From Vanessa cardui (taxonomy: Eukaryota; Arthropoda; Insecta; Lepidoptera; Nymphalidae), in contig NC_061153.1 in NCBI RefSeq assembly GCF_905220365.1, forward strand, positions 12,798,114 to 12,862,113: DNA of 64,000 nt, in the 5' to 3' direction. Both the position numbers and the translations under genes were made by a program. Shown in pieces: positions 10,609 to 20,954 of this stretch. How positions within the stretch are numbered: the stretch's first letter is position 1; each line of letters opens with the position of its first letter. The notes under the pieces are model-generated. The model saw only the letters and a list, made by a program, of their open reading frames with translations. It ran no database searches and was not told the DNA's origin.

Positions 10609-12026
10609 TTTATAAAATATATACTTCAAGGGTAATTTGGTGAAAGTTTGGTAAGGTTCTGAGCACAGGATCCATGACAAAGTAACGGAACGGAAGGGAA
10701 CGGAACAATTCTGAGGAGCACGTTAGCGATACTCAGTCGAATCTTTTATTTATAGGTTATTTGGATATTCGAGTCACCTTCCGTAATGTGGTTATGTTTA
10801 TGTAATTATCATAGTCGAATATTATAATTAACTAGCTACCCACCCCGGCTTCGCACGGGTGCAATACTGATACTAAATATACTAGAGAATTTGTTTATTT
10901 ACGACATCACATCGCAAACTTCTAAAATTATCAGTGTTTCTTTACTATATTGTTCATGTATTATATACACAAACCTTCCCCTTGAATCACACTATCTTTT
11001 AAAAAATCGCATCAAAATCCGTTGCGTAGATTTAAAGATATAGGGACAGAGAAAGCGACTTTGTTTTATACTATGTAGTGATGGAACTCCTATACGGCTC
11101 GCAGTTAGGGTGCGATATGGGGCAGAATTTCTTACTATCTTTAATCAAATTTTGTGTATGTGATGTGATGTCATATGATGTCCGAAATATAGTTGGTCTT
11201 TTTCAAAGTTTTTTTGCTGAGTTCGATTACAGCTCTTTCGAGGGATCCTTGTAGTTTACGCCGCGTGACGTATTAAATCCGCATTTTCGAAAGTCTATTT
11301 TTGCTTTATTCGCAAGTTTCCTTTGAAATTGTCCTCGAAGTAGTTTCTGACTCATATAAACTGAACGCTTAATCTATCCATATTAAAAAAAAATAGTTAG
11401 TCAACATCAGCTTCACTTAAAATCAAAAAATAAATAAAAATTTTAACAAAAAGAAAAACCGACTTCAAACAAAACACTATTTTAGAACAAATGAATATGC
11501 ACGAAAAAGTAATAAAAATAATTGCGTATTCAACATATTTTTTAGAGTCTTCCTAAGTTAAATGAAATGAAAAATATTAGACTACTTAAAAGTCGACTAA
11601 CGATTACATCATGTAGTTATAATTATTGTTATATTTGGAGTCGGTGTCAGCCAATAAAACCCTACAGTATATCTATCAAAAAACAATACGAGAATACTTT
11701 AACAAATATGTTTTTTACAAATTACCTTTTATACAATAACATACTGGATCAATCAAGGGGCTCGTATCGCTTCTATCTATTGATTGTTGGGGCAAGGGCA
11801 CCGTGGCTGACACCGGCTCCAAATATACCAATAACTATAACTACATTATATAATCGTAAATCGACTTTTAAGTAGTCTAATATTCTTCATTTCATTTAAC
11901 TTAGGAACACTCTAAAAAATATGTTGAATACGCAATTATTTTTATTACTTTTTCGTGCATATTCATTTGTTCTAAAATAGTGTTTTGTTTGAAGTCGGTT
12001 TTTCTTTTTGTTAAAATTTTATTTAT
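10609..12026 (-). mobile_element. CGACTTC element, truncated copy
   Basis: This copy has the palindromic module (about 11434-12020) and the internal Helitron (10832-11081, 250 bp). It lacks the last 290 or so bases at the GGTTG end. On the right its ATTTAT end abuts a single 160-bp satellite monomer. It has the same orientation as the copy 2 kb to the left and is very similar to it. Confidence 0.75.
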
Positions 12027-12176
12027 AAATTATATCATCGCTAAAGGCTAGAACTCTTTCGTTTCTTACATATGGGTATCGGAAGTGCGACATAGAATAC
12101 TTTTTAGGGCCAGATCTCGCATTTAAGTGCCAGCAGATCATGATAGAAAAATTTAGAATTCGAAAAATTCTACTTA
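12027..12176 (-). repeat. Single 160-bp satellite monomer
   Basis: This is the reverse complement of one unit of the array at 38985-40525. Shared anchors are ATATCATCGCTAAAGGCTAG, TTACATATGGGTATC and GTGCCAGCAGATCATG. It is followed by the truncated LINE. The sequence beyond that LINE (23686 onward) matches what borders the array at 38978, so the LINE was inserted here. Confidence 0.75.
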
Positions 12177-12341
12177 ACTTTACTACAGAAGACAACTTGG
12201 TAACCTAATTGCTTACAATATTAATAATTATTTTATGTGTAATGTTACCAAGGATCATATATATAATAAAAATAATAACCTAATTTACATTAACACTGAC
12301 AAAAGTAAGGATATTAAAATTCATAGTTTAAACTGAATAAA

Positions 12342-12576
12342 ATGACAAAACCTATGCCCTCTTACTTAAATATTATACATCAAAATATACAGGGCATAGG
12401 TGGCAAAGATCATGAAATAGAATTATTTTCAGAAAATTACAAAACTCATGTATTTTGTTTCACAGAGCATTGGATTAAAAGTTTTGACATATTTAATATC
12501 CCAAACTTTAAATTGTCAAGTACATTCGTAAGAGGGAATACTATTCGCGGTGGCTCATTAATATTAGTACGGAATG
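12342..12576 (+). pseudogene. LINE endonuclease, N-terminal part
   Basis: The frame begins MTKPMPSYLNIIHQNIQGIG, with the N-Q-N-I-Q-G start typical of apurinic-type LINE endonucleases. It continues with FCFTEHWI (catalytic Glu box) and GGSLILVRND. It is cut at 12580 by the left LTR of a gypsy element and resumes at 16983. The enzyme would nick target DNA to prime reverse transcription. The last residues before the stop are encoded by the LTR. Confidence 0.85.
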
Positions 12577-12580
12577 ATAT

Positions 12581-13003
12581 TGTAGGGGTACTGGTCCCTA
12601 GCTAATTTATTGTAGGTACTGCTTCTGGGATTTTCTTGAGAGAAAGAACACTTCTTGCTGGTCGGATCGGAATAATTTTATTTGGCAAATGTGTCGATAT
12701 ATATACAAAATTTACATTAGGAGTCAGCCAATTAGGAGTGGTACATTACAAATTAAAATATTTTGGAAATTGAACGACGAATTAAAGGTTCGATTTTTCA
12801 ACCAATCCCGACGCTGCAATTTCGTATATTCATTTCATGAGTTTGCTACGAAAATCCGTTGGAGTGCGCTAGGTGAGCGCCACACGCGCTTGCCGCTTCT
12901 CGCGTCGTATAAATAAGGCGGGACTTGGATTTTTCTTCAGTCGGAGCGCGTCTGTTGACGCCAACGCATGTACGAATGAAAATATTGAAATGTAGTTCCT
13001 ACA
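12581..13003 (-). repeat. 3' LTR of the gypsy element
   Basis: This is 423 bp with a TGTAGG/CCTACA inverted end pair. In element orientation it has TATATATATCGACAC followed by an AATAAA, and a second AATAAA close to the CCCCTACA end. On the opposite strand it has a TATA-Inr pair (see finding). It was compared by eye with 16560-16982 and no difference was found. Confidence 0.92.
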
Positions 13004-13013
13004 TCACTCCCCT

Positions 13014-15731
13014 TCAAGAAAATCGTACCTTAGGTTTGATTTTTCTTCCAGATCTTGTAGTGTATTCGGATGTCGTATCAGATGGATGGGGCAACTCTTC
13101 TGATGGATTTGCATTATAAATGTAGGCTGGTTTGAGTCGATCCAATGTTACGATTGCTGTACGTAGGGGCAATTGAATCTTGAAATATTTATCGTAGCGT
13201 TTTAAAACTTTGTACGGGCCATCGTATGGCGGCGTAAGCGGAGCTCGAACCATGTCATTGCGCACAAACACATGCGTACACGTCGTTAGGTCTTTATAGA
13301 TGAAGGGTTTTTGTTGGGCAGTGTGTTTGCGTGGCGCTGGTTGTAGCGTTGCCATGGTTTCCGTTAGGCGGCGTACGTATTCTGTGTCGTTTATTTTTGG
13401 TTGTGTAGGCACGAAGAAATCGGCAGGTATTCGCAATGTTGTTCCGTACGTCATTATTGCAGGACTGAAATTGTCTTTACGTAACGCCGTTCGTAAACCC
13501 AATAGCACGGTGGGTAATTTGTCCGTCCATTGTATTGTGGCTTCTTGTGCTATTAGTGACGCTTTAAGGGTTCGATGCCACCTTTCGACTTGGCCGTTAG
13601 ACTGTGGATGATATGCAGTGGTTCGAATTCTTGTTATTCCGAATTTTTTCATTAAGGATTTGAATAGCTCGGATTCGAACTGGCGGCCTTGGTCCGTCGA
13701 TATGCGTAGCGGGCAACCGAAACGTGCGATCCAGTTTTCATAAAAAACTTTAGCTACATTTTCTGCGGTAATTTCTTGAACGGGCACTGCTTCGGGCCAC
13801 TTCGTACAGCGATCGATCATAGTGACACAGTATCGATAGTCGTTTGATGGTGGTAGCGGTCCCACTATGTCGATGTGTAGGTGTTCGAAGCGCTGCGACG
13901 GTGGAAATTGGCCTAAAGGTGTCACGACGTGTCGATGTATTTTTGCTCGTTGACAATTGACGCATGCCTTAGTCCATATTCCGACGTCTTTTTTTATGTT
14001 GGGCCAGAAGTACTTCGCGGTTATTTGCTTCCTGGTAGTCCGTACGCTCGGGTGACATAATTCGTGTTGCGCTTTGAATGCAGCATAGCGATATGTGTTC
14101 GGTAGGTACGGCCGCGGTGTGTCGGTTGACAGCTCGCACGTGATTGGTTGGCTTATACCGGGCATCGCGATAGTTGTAAATCGCAAGTTCGGCTGTTTTC
14201 TAATTGATTTCAATTCTTCGTCATTACTCTGGTCGATTGCTAACTGTGTAAAATCAATTACGGTTGGACACTGTATGTCTTCTATGCGAGAAAGTGCGTC
14301 GGCGACTATGTTTTCTTCGCCTTGAATGTAGTTAATACTTGTACAAAACTGACTTATAAAATGTAGTTGTCGTTCTCGGCGTGGTGTGTCGGTACTTTTA
14401 GCTTGGCAATGTAATGCGTAGGCAAGTGGCTTGTGATCTGTGTACACGCTTACTTCGCATCCCTCGATGAGTCGTCGGAAGTGTTTTACAGCTGTATATA
14501 TTGCTAATAATTCGCGATCATATACACTGTAGCGGCGTTGTGTAGCGCTCATTGCTTTTGAAAAGTAGGCGAGTGGTTTCCATTTATTATTAACTTTTTG
14601 TTGTATTACGGCGCCGAGACTATGATCAGAAGCGTCCGTCATGATACTGAGTGCACTACCGGGGACTGGATGAGTCAGGGTTGTAGCTTCTAAAATGCTT
14701 TGACGGCAATTTTCGAATGCTGCATCGGCTTCCGGTGTCCAGTCGATCGGTGTTTTATCGTTCTTCTTGCGGTTGTGTAAAAACTTATTGAGGTGGTGTT
14801 GAAGTTCAGCTTGATGTGGTAGACAGTCTCGGTAAAAATTAAGCATGCCGAGGAATCGACGCAATTCAACTATGGTTTTAGGTTTCGGATATTTTGAAAT
14901 AGCTTCGATGCGATCTTGTATGCGTGGTATTGGGTAGCGGTCGGGCTGAGTCACCGCGTTTAATCTCCTATAGTCGCCGCAAACTCTTAAACCACCATCC
15001 TTTTTCATTACAACATGTAACGGGCTAGCCCACGGACTATTTGATGGTTTACAAATGCCCATTTCCAACATATCCTCGAATTCAGTCTTCGCAGCTTTGT
15101 ATTTATCCGGCGGGAGCGGACGTGGTCGGGCGAAGAGAGGCGGGCCATTTGTTTCTATATGATGGACGACGTTATGCTTCGAAGGTTGTTTAAGTGACAT
15201 GGGTCGAAGTACATCTGGATATTGCTTCAGTACGTGGTAATATGCTTGGTTAGTGCCGATTACGTGTACCGTTTCTGTTTCTGTTTCAGCGCCTGTAGAA
15301 ATTTCAATAGCATCGACGGAAAGTTCGGTGACTTTATCTATTAGTTTCTTTTTATGCAGGTCTACTAATAGTTTGAAATGTCGTAGAAAGTCAGCTCCCA
15401 AGATCGATGTTTTAACGTCAGCGATGATGAATGTCCATAGAAAGTTTCGTCGCAAACCAAAATCCAATCTTAACGTTTTTTCGCCATACGTCTTGATAGG
15501 TGTATTGTTTGCGGCAAATAATCTGCAGGCGTTTTCGATTATTGTATTGCTTCTATAATTTGATGCTGATAATACGGATATGTCGGCGCCGGTATCCACG
15601 AGGAAACGTTCTCGTGTGTTGCGATCGTAGATACATAGGCGGTTGCTGGCAGTAGGGACATCGAGGTCCGCCGTAGTCGATGTCGGAGCTAGTTTAAAGC
15701 TTTGTTTCTTCGGCAACACGGCGATTCGCAA
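13014..15731 (-). CDS. pol: Pol protein of gypsy element, RT core deleted in frame
   Basis: The open frame of 905 residues begins with an aspartic protease (FLVDTGADISVLSAS). The RT N-terminus follows (GICKPSNSPWASPLHVVMKK, then LRVCGDYRRLNAVT), but after YPIPRIQD the frame jumps to PKTIVELRRFLGMLNFY. The palm with its YxDD aspartates, about 130 residues, is missing without a frameshift. RNase H (IMTDASDHSLGAV, YSVYDRELLAIY, VYTDHKPLAYAL) is present. The integrase has the HHCC finger, the DDE residues (HIDIVGPLP, ISTDQGRQFES, NGQVERWHRTL) and a GPY end. The Pol cannot copy RNA. Confidence 0.9.
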   Translation of the reverse strand: MRIAVLPKKQSFKLAPTSTTADLDVPTASNRLCIYDRNTRERFLVDTGADISVLSASNYRSNTIIENACRLFAANNTPIKTYGEKTLRLDFGLRRNFLWTFIIADVKTSILGADFLRHFKLLVDLHKKKLIDKVTELSVDAIEISTGAETETETVHVIGTNQAYYHVLKQYPDVLRPMSLKQPSKHNVVHHIETNGPPLFARPRPLPPDKYKAAKTEFEDMLEMGICKPSNSPWASPLHVVMKKDGGLRVCGDYRRLNAVTQPDRYPIPRIQDRIEAISKYPKPKTIVELRRFLGMLNFYRDCLPHQAELQHHLNKFLHNRKKNDKTPIDWTPEADAAFENCRQSILEATTLTHPVPGSALSIMTDASDHSLGAVIQQKVNNKWKPLAYFSKAMSATQRRYSVYDRELLAIYTAVKHFRRLIEGCEVSVYTDHKPLAYALHCQAKSTDTPRRERQLHFISQFCTSINYIQGEENIVADALSRIEDIQCPTVIDFTQLAIDQSNDEELKSIRKQPNLRFTTIAMPGISQPITCELSTDTPRPYLPNTYRYAAFKAQHELCHPSVRTTRKQITAKYFWPNIKKDVGIWTKACVNCQRAKIHRHVVTPLGQFPPSQRFEHLHIDIVGPLPPSNDYRYCVTMIDRCTKWPEAVPVQEITAENVAKVFYENWIARFGCPLRISTDQGRQFESELFKSLMKKFGITRIRTTAYHPQSNGQVERWHRTLKASLIAQEATIQWTDKLPTVLLGLRTALRKDNFSPAIMTYGTTLRIPADFFVPTQPKINDTEYVRRLTETMATLQPAPRKHTAQQKPFIYKDLTTCTHVFVRNDMVRAPLTPPYDGPYKVLKRYDKYFKIQLPLRTAIVTLDRLKPAYIYNANPSEELPHPSDTTSEYTTRSGRKIKPKVRFS

Positions 15732-16534
15732 CGCTTCGCTTTATCGCCGAATCGGTAATGATATTTACATTCCCACGTGGCATCGCCGGGCTTCACAGAT
15801 GATTTGTTTCTTGTTGAGTTTGAATTGGATCGTGGTCTTGACTGAGAGCGATAGCGACGGTATTGACGATGTTTGGAGCGGCCGCGTATTTCGTTGATTT
15901 CTAGCGACAATTTTTCTAGCTGCTTCGATAATATTGCTATTTGTGTTGATACGGCGTCGTTCGTAGTTGTTGTTGCGGTCGATACAGCGGCGATCGTCGC
16001 GGGCTCGGAGTATTCCGCCATCTTGTCGGCCATGGCGGCGAGTGTGTCGAGTGATGACTCGGTATTTACGGATAGAACAACGCGTATCTGAGTAGGTAAA
16101 TGGTTGAGCCACTCGATACGAAGCCCTTCGTTCGTAATCATACCGGCGCTTAGTTCACGCATCTTGCGAAGTAATTGAGAGGGTTTCTGGTCTCCCAGCT
16201 GTAGACCGCTGACGAGTTTTTGGAAGTTCTTTACGTCGGATTTTTCATATACGGTGAGTAGTCGGTTCTTTAATGTGATGTATTTATCAGTAGCCGGCGT
16301 GTCGTATAGAATGTCGGTGACGTGTTGCAGGTCCGTGGCCTGCAGCTGTTGCAGGACGTAACGGAACTTCTGATCATCGGACGTCTTCAAGGGGTCGACG
16401 ACAGCTTCAAATTGTATGAACCAGGCTCGTGGAAGGTCCCTCCAGAATGGTAGTATCCGTGACTGTACGGAGATGGCTGCCAGGTCTACTTCGGCCAGAG
16501 GTTTGGGGTCTTGAGCCGCGGTATCTTGATCCAT
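15689..16534 (-). CDS. gag: Gag protein of gypsy element
   Basis: The protein is 281 residues. The N-terminal half has the retrotransposon gag look (PFWRDLPRAWFIQFEAVVDP, then FRYVLQQL and LLRKMRELSAGM). A basic Arg/Ser-rich stretch (about 215-245) follows. The C-terminus has a zinc-knuckle-like CKYHYRFGDKAKRCESPC. The start at 16534 lies 26 bp after the LTR. The frame overlaps pol, which is in the -1 frame, so Pol would be made by -1 frameshifting. The frame is intact. Confidence 0.88.
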   Translation of the reverse strand: MDQDTAAQDPKPLAEVDLAAISVQSRILPFWRDLPRAWFIQFEAVVDPLKTSDDQKFRYVLQQLQATDLQHVTDILYDTPATDKYITLKNRLLTVYEKSDVKNFQKLVSGLQLGDQKPSQLLRKMRELSAGMITNEGLRIEWLNHLPTQIRVVLSVNTESSLDTLAAMADKMAEYSEPATIAAVSTATTTTNDAVSTQIAILSKQLEKLSLEINEIRGRSKHRQYRRYRSQSRPRSNSNSTRNKSSVKPGDATWECKYHYRFGDKAKRCESPCCRRNKALN

Positions 16535-16559
16535 TTTCTCAACGTCGGTAGGTCACCAC

Positions 16560-16982
16560 TGTAGGGGTACTGGTCCCTAGCTAATTTATTGTAGGTACTG
16601 CTTCTGGGATTTTCTTGAGAGAAAGAACACTTCTTGCTGGTCGGATCGGAATAATTTTATTTGGCAAATGTGTCGATATATATACAAAATTTACATTAGG
16701 AGTCAGCCAATTAGGAGTGGTACATTACAAATTAAAATATTTTGGAAATTGAACGACGAATTAAAGGTTCGATTTTTCAACCAATCCCGACGCTGCAATT
16801 TCGTATATTCATTTCATGAGTTTGCTACGAAAATCCGTTGGAGTGCGCTAGGTGAGCGCCACACGCGCTTGCCGCTTCTCGCGTCGTATAAATAAGGCGG
16901 GACTTGGATTTTTCTTCAGTCGGAGCGCGTCTGTTGACGCCAACGCATGTACGAATGAAAATATTGAAATGTAGTTCCTACA
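16560..16982 (-). repeat. 5' LTR of the gypsy element
   Basis: This is the partner of 12581-13003 and has the same length. The host side shows ATAT, and the inner side leads into the primer-binding site at 16558-16543. It separates the endonuclease of the split LINE, whose frame continues immediately to the right. Confidence 0.92.
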
Positions 16983-16986
16983 ATAT

Positions 16987-17646
16987 CATTTGTAAATATC
17001 GAAAAGATATTGTGGCTCTCTCTGTCGAACGTACTATCGAATTATCCTGCGTGGAATTTCCGCAGTACATTATAGTATGCGTGTACCGGCCCCCATCGGG
17101 AGATTTTTGCTTATTTGAGACCACTATGGAGGATGTTCTTAAAAAGATAAGCGAAAGTAATAAATATATAATTGTATGTGGCGACTTTAACGTAGACTTA
17201 TTAAAAGCTACTTCGCTGAGTGTTCGATTAGTAACATTGTTTAGGTCATTTAATTTAACGCACTGAGTTAATGAACCAACACGAATAACCAACGATACTT
17301 CTACGTGTATTGACAATGTGTTTTGTGACTGTGAAATATATGAATTTTCAATTATAAATAATTTAACTTCTGATCACTGTGGTCAGAAGTTTTCTTTAGA
17401 ACACAAAGAAATTATTCATTCAAAAAAAATAATGTACAGGCCAATAACGGCTCATAAAGTAAACTGTTTTAAAGATATTGTGGCGTGTAAATTAGCTTAT
17501 TTAGATCTAACGACACAAGATCCAAATGAACTTTATAATTCATTTTTTGAATTAATATTAATAGAATTTAATAAAATATTCAAAATGAAATCATTTTATA
17601 ATAATACAAAATTGAAGTTTAGTGACTGGGCTACTATTGGTATATA
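16987..17646 (+). pseudogene. LINE endonuclease C-terminus and linker
   Basis: The frame resumes directly after the gypsy element. It shows IIVCVYRPPSGDFCLFE and YIIVCGDFNVDLL (catalytic Asp and Asn box). An in-frame stop at about 17264 is followed by the same protein in the next frames (NNLTSDHCGQKFSLEHK, with the terminal S-D-H). The linker before RT ends at about 17646 (KFSDWATIGI), where a CGACTTC element is inserted; the linker continues at 21504. Confidence 0.85.
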
Positions 17647-18596
17647 TATAAATAAAATTTTAACAAAAAGAAAAACCGACTTCAAACAAAACACTATTTT
17701 AAAACAAATAAAAATGTACTAAAAAGTAATAAAAATAATTGCATATTTAACATATTTTTGAGAGTCCTCCTAGGTAAAATGAAATGAAAAATATTAGACT
17801 ACTTAAAAGTCGATTTACGAATATGTAACGTAGTTATAGTTATTGTTATATTTGGAGCCGGTGTCAGCCACGGGTACACGCTTCAAAAATCAAAAGAAAG
17901 AAGCGATACGAGCCTCTTGATTGACCCAGTATAATATCGTATAAAAGGTAATTTGTAAGAAACATATTTCTTAAAGTATTCTCGTATTGTTTTTTGATAG
18001 ATATAGTGTAGGTTGGCTGACACCGACTCCAAATATAGCAATAATTATAACTACATTATAAAATCGTAAATCGACTTTTAAGTAGTCTAATATTTTTCAT
18101 TTCAGTTTACCTAGGAGGACTCTCAAAAATATGTTAAATATGCAATTATTTTTATTACTTTTTAGTACATTTTTATTTGTTTTAAAATAGTGTTTTGTTT
18201 GAAGTCGGTTTTTCTTTTTGTTAAAATTTTATTTATTTTTTGATTTTAAGTGAAGCTGATGTAGACTAACATTTTTTTTTAATATGGATAGATTAAGCGT
18301 GCCGTTTATATGAATCAGAAACTACTTCGGGGACAATTTCAAAAGAAACTTTCGAATAAAGCAAAAATAGATTTTCGAAAATGCGGCTTTAATACGTCAT
18401 GCGGCATAAACTACAAGGTACCACCCTCGAATGAGCTGTAATCGACCTCAGTAAAAAAACTTTGCAAAAGAGCTATTCGTATGCTAAGTCGTACATCATA
18501 TGACATCACATCATATACACAAAATTTGATTAAAGACAGTAAAAAATTCTGCCCCAAATCGCACCCTAACTGTAAGCCGTTTAGGAGTTCCGTCAA

Positions 18597-18993
18597 TCCT
18601 ACTACTATTATAAAGGCGAAAGTTTGTATTTATGGATGTTTGTTACTCTTTCACGTAAAAACTACTGAATGGATTTGAATGAAACTTTACCACAATATAG
18701 CTTATACATCAGAATAACACATAGGCTACAATTTTTGAGGTTTCTAATGTGAGGTCGTAAAAAAACACATTTTTTGCGCTTACATTGCAAACGCTAACTG
18801 AATCCTACAAGATAGATCAAAACAATGTACTACAGTATTGTACAACTTAAAAAGGTCTACAAAAAAGTCCGTGATGTTATTCTTTACTTTGTACGAGAAA
18901 TAATGGCTTATTTACGAAGCGATTTTAAGCGATTACTAGACTAGACGGGACGAACCTGAAGTCCACGCGAACGAAGTCGCGGGCAAAAGCTAG
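18597..18993 (+). mobile_element. Non-autonomous Helitron, 397 bp
   Basis: It starts TCCTACTACTATTATAAAGG after an A and ends AAAAGCTAG before a T. A perfect 5-bp GC hairpin (CGCGA at 18966-18970 with TCGCG at 18977-18981) lies 12 bases from the end. All three signs (5' TC, 3' CTAG, A|T insertion site) are classical for Helitrons. It interrupts TCA[A/C]TACATAG, the first bases of the Helitron that belongs to the CGACTTC element. Confidence 0.9.
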
Positions 18994-19194
18994 TACATAG
19001 TATAAAACAAAGTCGCTTTCTCTGTCCCTATATCTTTAAAACTACGCAACGGATTTTGATGCGGTTTTTTTTAATAGATAGTGTGATTCAAGGGGAAAGT
19101 TTGTGTATATAATAAATGAACAATATAGTAAAGAAACACTGACAATTTTAGAAGTTTGCAATGTGATGTCGTAAATAAACAAATTCTTTAGTAT

Positions 19195-20954
19195 TTTTTT
19201 TTTTTTTTTTTTTTATGGCATAGGAGGCAAACGAGCAGGAGGCTCACCTGATGGAAAGTGACTACCACCGCCCATGGACACCTGCAACACCAAGGGACTT
19301 GCAGGTGCGTTGCCGGCCTTTCAAAAAGGAGTAGGCTCTTTTCTTAAAGGTTCCCATGTCGTATCGGTTCGGAAAAACCGCCGGCGAAAGCTGGTTCCAC
19401 AAAGTGGTTGTGCGAGGCAGAAAATGTCTGAGAAATCGCGCTGTTGTGGATTTTCGGACATCAAGGTGGTGCGGGTGAAACTTAGAATTTTGGCGAGATG
19501 TCCGAAGGTGAAATTCAGCAGCCGGGATTAATCCGAACAATTCCTCGGAACATTCCCCGTGAAAAATTCGGTAGAAGATGCAGAGTGATCCGACATCTCT
19601 ACGCAAAGCCAAAGGATCAAGGAGATCGGAAAGGGCTTGATCGTCGATAACTCGAGCCGCTCTACGTTGGATGCGGTCAAATGGAAGGAGCTGGTACTGG
19701 GGAGCACCCGCCCAGAGGTGAGAGCAGTACTCCATGTGAGGCCGAATTTTCGCCTTGTAAAGTTTTAGGCGATGGGCCGACGTGAAATACTGTCTCGCCT
19801 TGCTGAGCACACCGAGCTTCTTTGAAGCCAATTTGGCTTTGCCTTCCAATTGACCGCGGAACTGAACGAGGCTCGAAATATCAACGCCAAGTATTCCGAT
19901 ACTACCTGTAGCGGCTATCGGAATGTTCTCAAATCGTGGAGATACGACAAATGGTGTTTTTTTAGCGGTTAACGCGCAAACTTGCGTCTTTTTGGGGTTG
20001 AAATGGACTAGATTTAGCCGACCCCAATTCGAGACTTCGTTTAATGAAGACTCGATTTCAGACACAAGTTTGTTCCGGTTCTCTTCGACGTTTTCCCGAG
20101 AAATATTAGCGCGGCCGGTGTATAAGGTGTCAACGGTACTGTCGTCTGCATAGCAATGAATGTTCCCGATTTGCAACAAATCATTGATATGCAGAAGAAA
20201 CAGAGTGGGTGATAGAACGCAGCCTTGTGGAACACCAGCATTGACGAATTTTAAGTCAGAGCATACACCGTCGACAACGACCTTGATGCTCCGATCTGCC
20301 AAAAAGCTGGTAATCCAATTGCATAATTTCCCGGAAAGCCCATAGGAAGGAAGCTTCGATAGAAGCGCTTTGTGCCATACACGATCGAAGGCCTTCGCTA
20401 TGTCCAAGCTGGCTGCTAATGCCTCCCCCTTGCTCTCAACTGCTTCAGCCCACCTGTGAGTAAGGTAAACTAGAAGATCACCGGCTGACCGACCCCGACG
20501 GAAACCGTATTGGCGGTCGCTAATCAGCTGGTTCACCTCTAGATACCGCAGGAGCTGGCAGTTTATAAGGGACTCCATTATCTTGGAGAGCAAGGAGGTG
20601 ATGGCTATAGGCCTATAATTGGACGGGTCTGAGCGGTTGCCTTTTTTAGGGATCGGATGCACCAAAGCTGTCTTCCAGGAATTCGGGACGACGCCTAATG
20701 TGTAGGATTGCCGGGAAAGACGCGTTAAGACCGGTGCCAACTCGGGAGCACATGTCCGTAGCACGATTGGAGGGATACCATCGGGTCCGATCGACTTATG
20801 AATGTCCAAGGAAAGAAGTGCTTTACGAACTGCACTTTGCCGGAATTTAACCTCCGGCATCGTGGTATCACATCGTGGATTTGTTGGTGGAGATTTTCCT
20901 TGGTCATCCAGAGTCGAGTTCGACGCGAAGAGAGAGCCTAAAAGATCAGCTTTC
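19195..20954 (-). mobile_element. 5'-truncated Jockey-type LINE with 10-bp target duplication
   Basis: TCTTTAGTAT occurs at 19185-19194 and again at 20955-20964. On the minus strand the insert ends in a poly(A) tail (poly(T) from 19195) and contains the RT-to-end part of a LINE. It lies inside the Helitron section of the host CGACTTC element. A second, much shorter 3' end of the same family is at 53353-53482. Confidence 0.92.
19262..20860 (-). CDS. LINE reverse transcriptase, open but N-truncated
   Basis: The open frame of 532 residues covers the whole RT domain: SIGPDGIPPIVLR, then YRPIAITSLLSKIME, QYGFRRGRSAGDLL, LAASLDIAKAFDRVWH (first catalytic Asp), NAGVPQGCVLSPTLF, IHCYADDSTV (catalytic YADD) and VHFNPKKTQV. 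The thumb and a C-terminal domain follow (HRLKLYKAKIRPHMEYCSHLW). The endonuclease and ORF1 are missing through 5' truncation. No stop or frameshift was seen, so the copy is young, but it has no promoter of its own. Confidence 0.92.
   Translation of the reverse strand: MPEVKFRQSAVRKALLSLDIHKSIGPDGIPPIVLRTCAPELAPVLTRLSRQSYTLGVVPNSWKTALVHPIPKKGNRSDPSNYRPIAITSLLSKIMESLINCQLLRYLEVNQLISDRQYGFRRGRSAGDLLVYLTHRWAEAVESKGEALAASLDIAKAFDRVWHKALLSKLPSYGLSGKLCNWITSFLADRSIKVVVDGVCSDLKFVNAGVPQGCVLSPTLFLLHINDLLQIGNIHCYADDSTVDTLYTGRANISRENVEENRNKLVSEIESSLNEVSNWGRLNLVHFNPKKTQVCALTAKKTPFVVSPRFENIPIAATGSIGILGVDISSLVQFRGQLEGKAKLASKKLGVLSKARQYFTSAHRLKLYKAKIRPHMEYCSHLWAGAPQYQLLPFDRIQRRAARVIDDQALSDLLDPLALRRDVGSLCIFYRIFHGECSEELFGLIPAAEFHLRTSRQNSKFHPHHLDVRKSTTARFLRHFLPRTTTLWNQLSPAVFPNRYDMGTFKKRAYSFLKGRQRTCKSLGVAGVHGRW

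Larger units (their letters stand above)
12581..16982 (-). mobile_element. Ty3/gypsy LTR retrotransposon with matching LTRs, ATAT target duplication
   Basis: Two 423-bp LTRs (12581-13003 and 16560-16982) begin TGTAGG and end CCTACA and appear identical throughout. They are flanked by ATAT on both sides (12577-12580 and 16983-16986). On the minus strand the order is 5' LTR, primer site TGGTGACCTACCGACG (16558 downward), gag, pol in the -1 frame, a purine tract (GAAGGGGAGTGA, 13015-13004), 3' LTR. Matching LTRs mean recent insertion. The RT core is deleted, so it was probably moved by proteins from another copy. Confidence 0.93.

Noticed and set aside
11567..11875. Open frame of about 100 residues repeated at 30123 and 32382
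   Set aside because: It reads across the palindromic module of the CGACTTC element. It occurs only because the copies are alike, and shows no protein features.
12689..13119. Open frames with similar sequence at 16668 and 16904
   Set aside because: They lie in the two LTRs of the gypsy element and are not coding.
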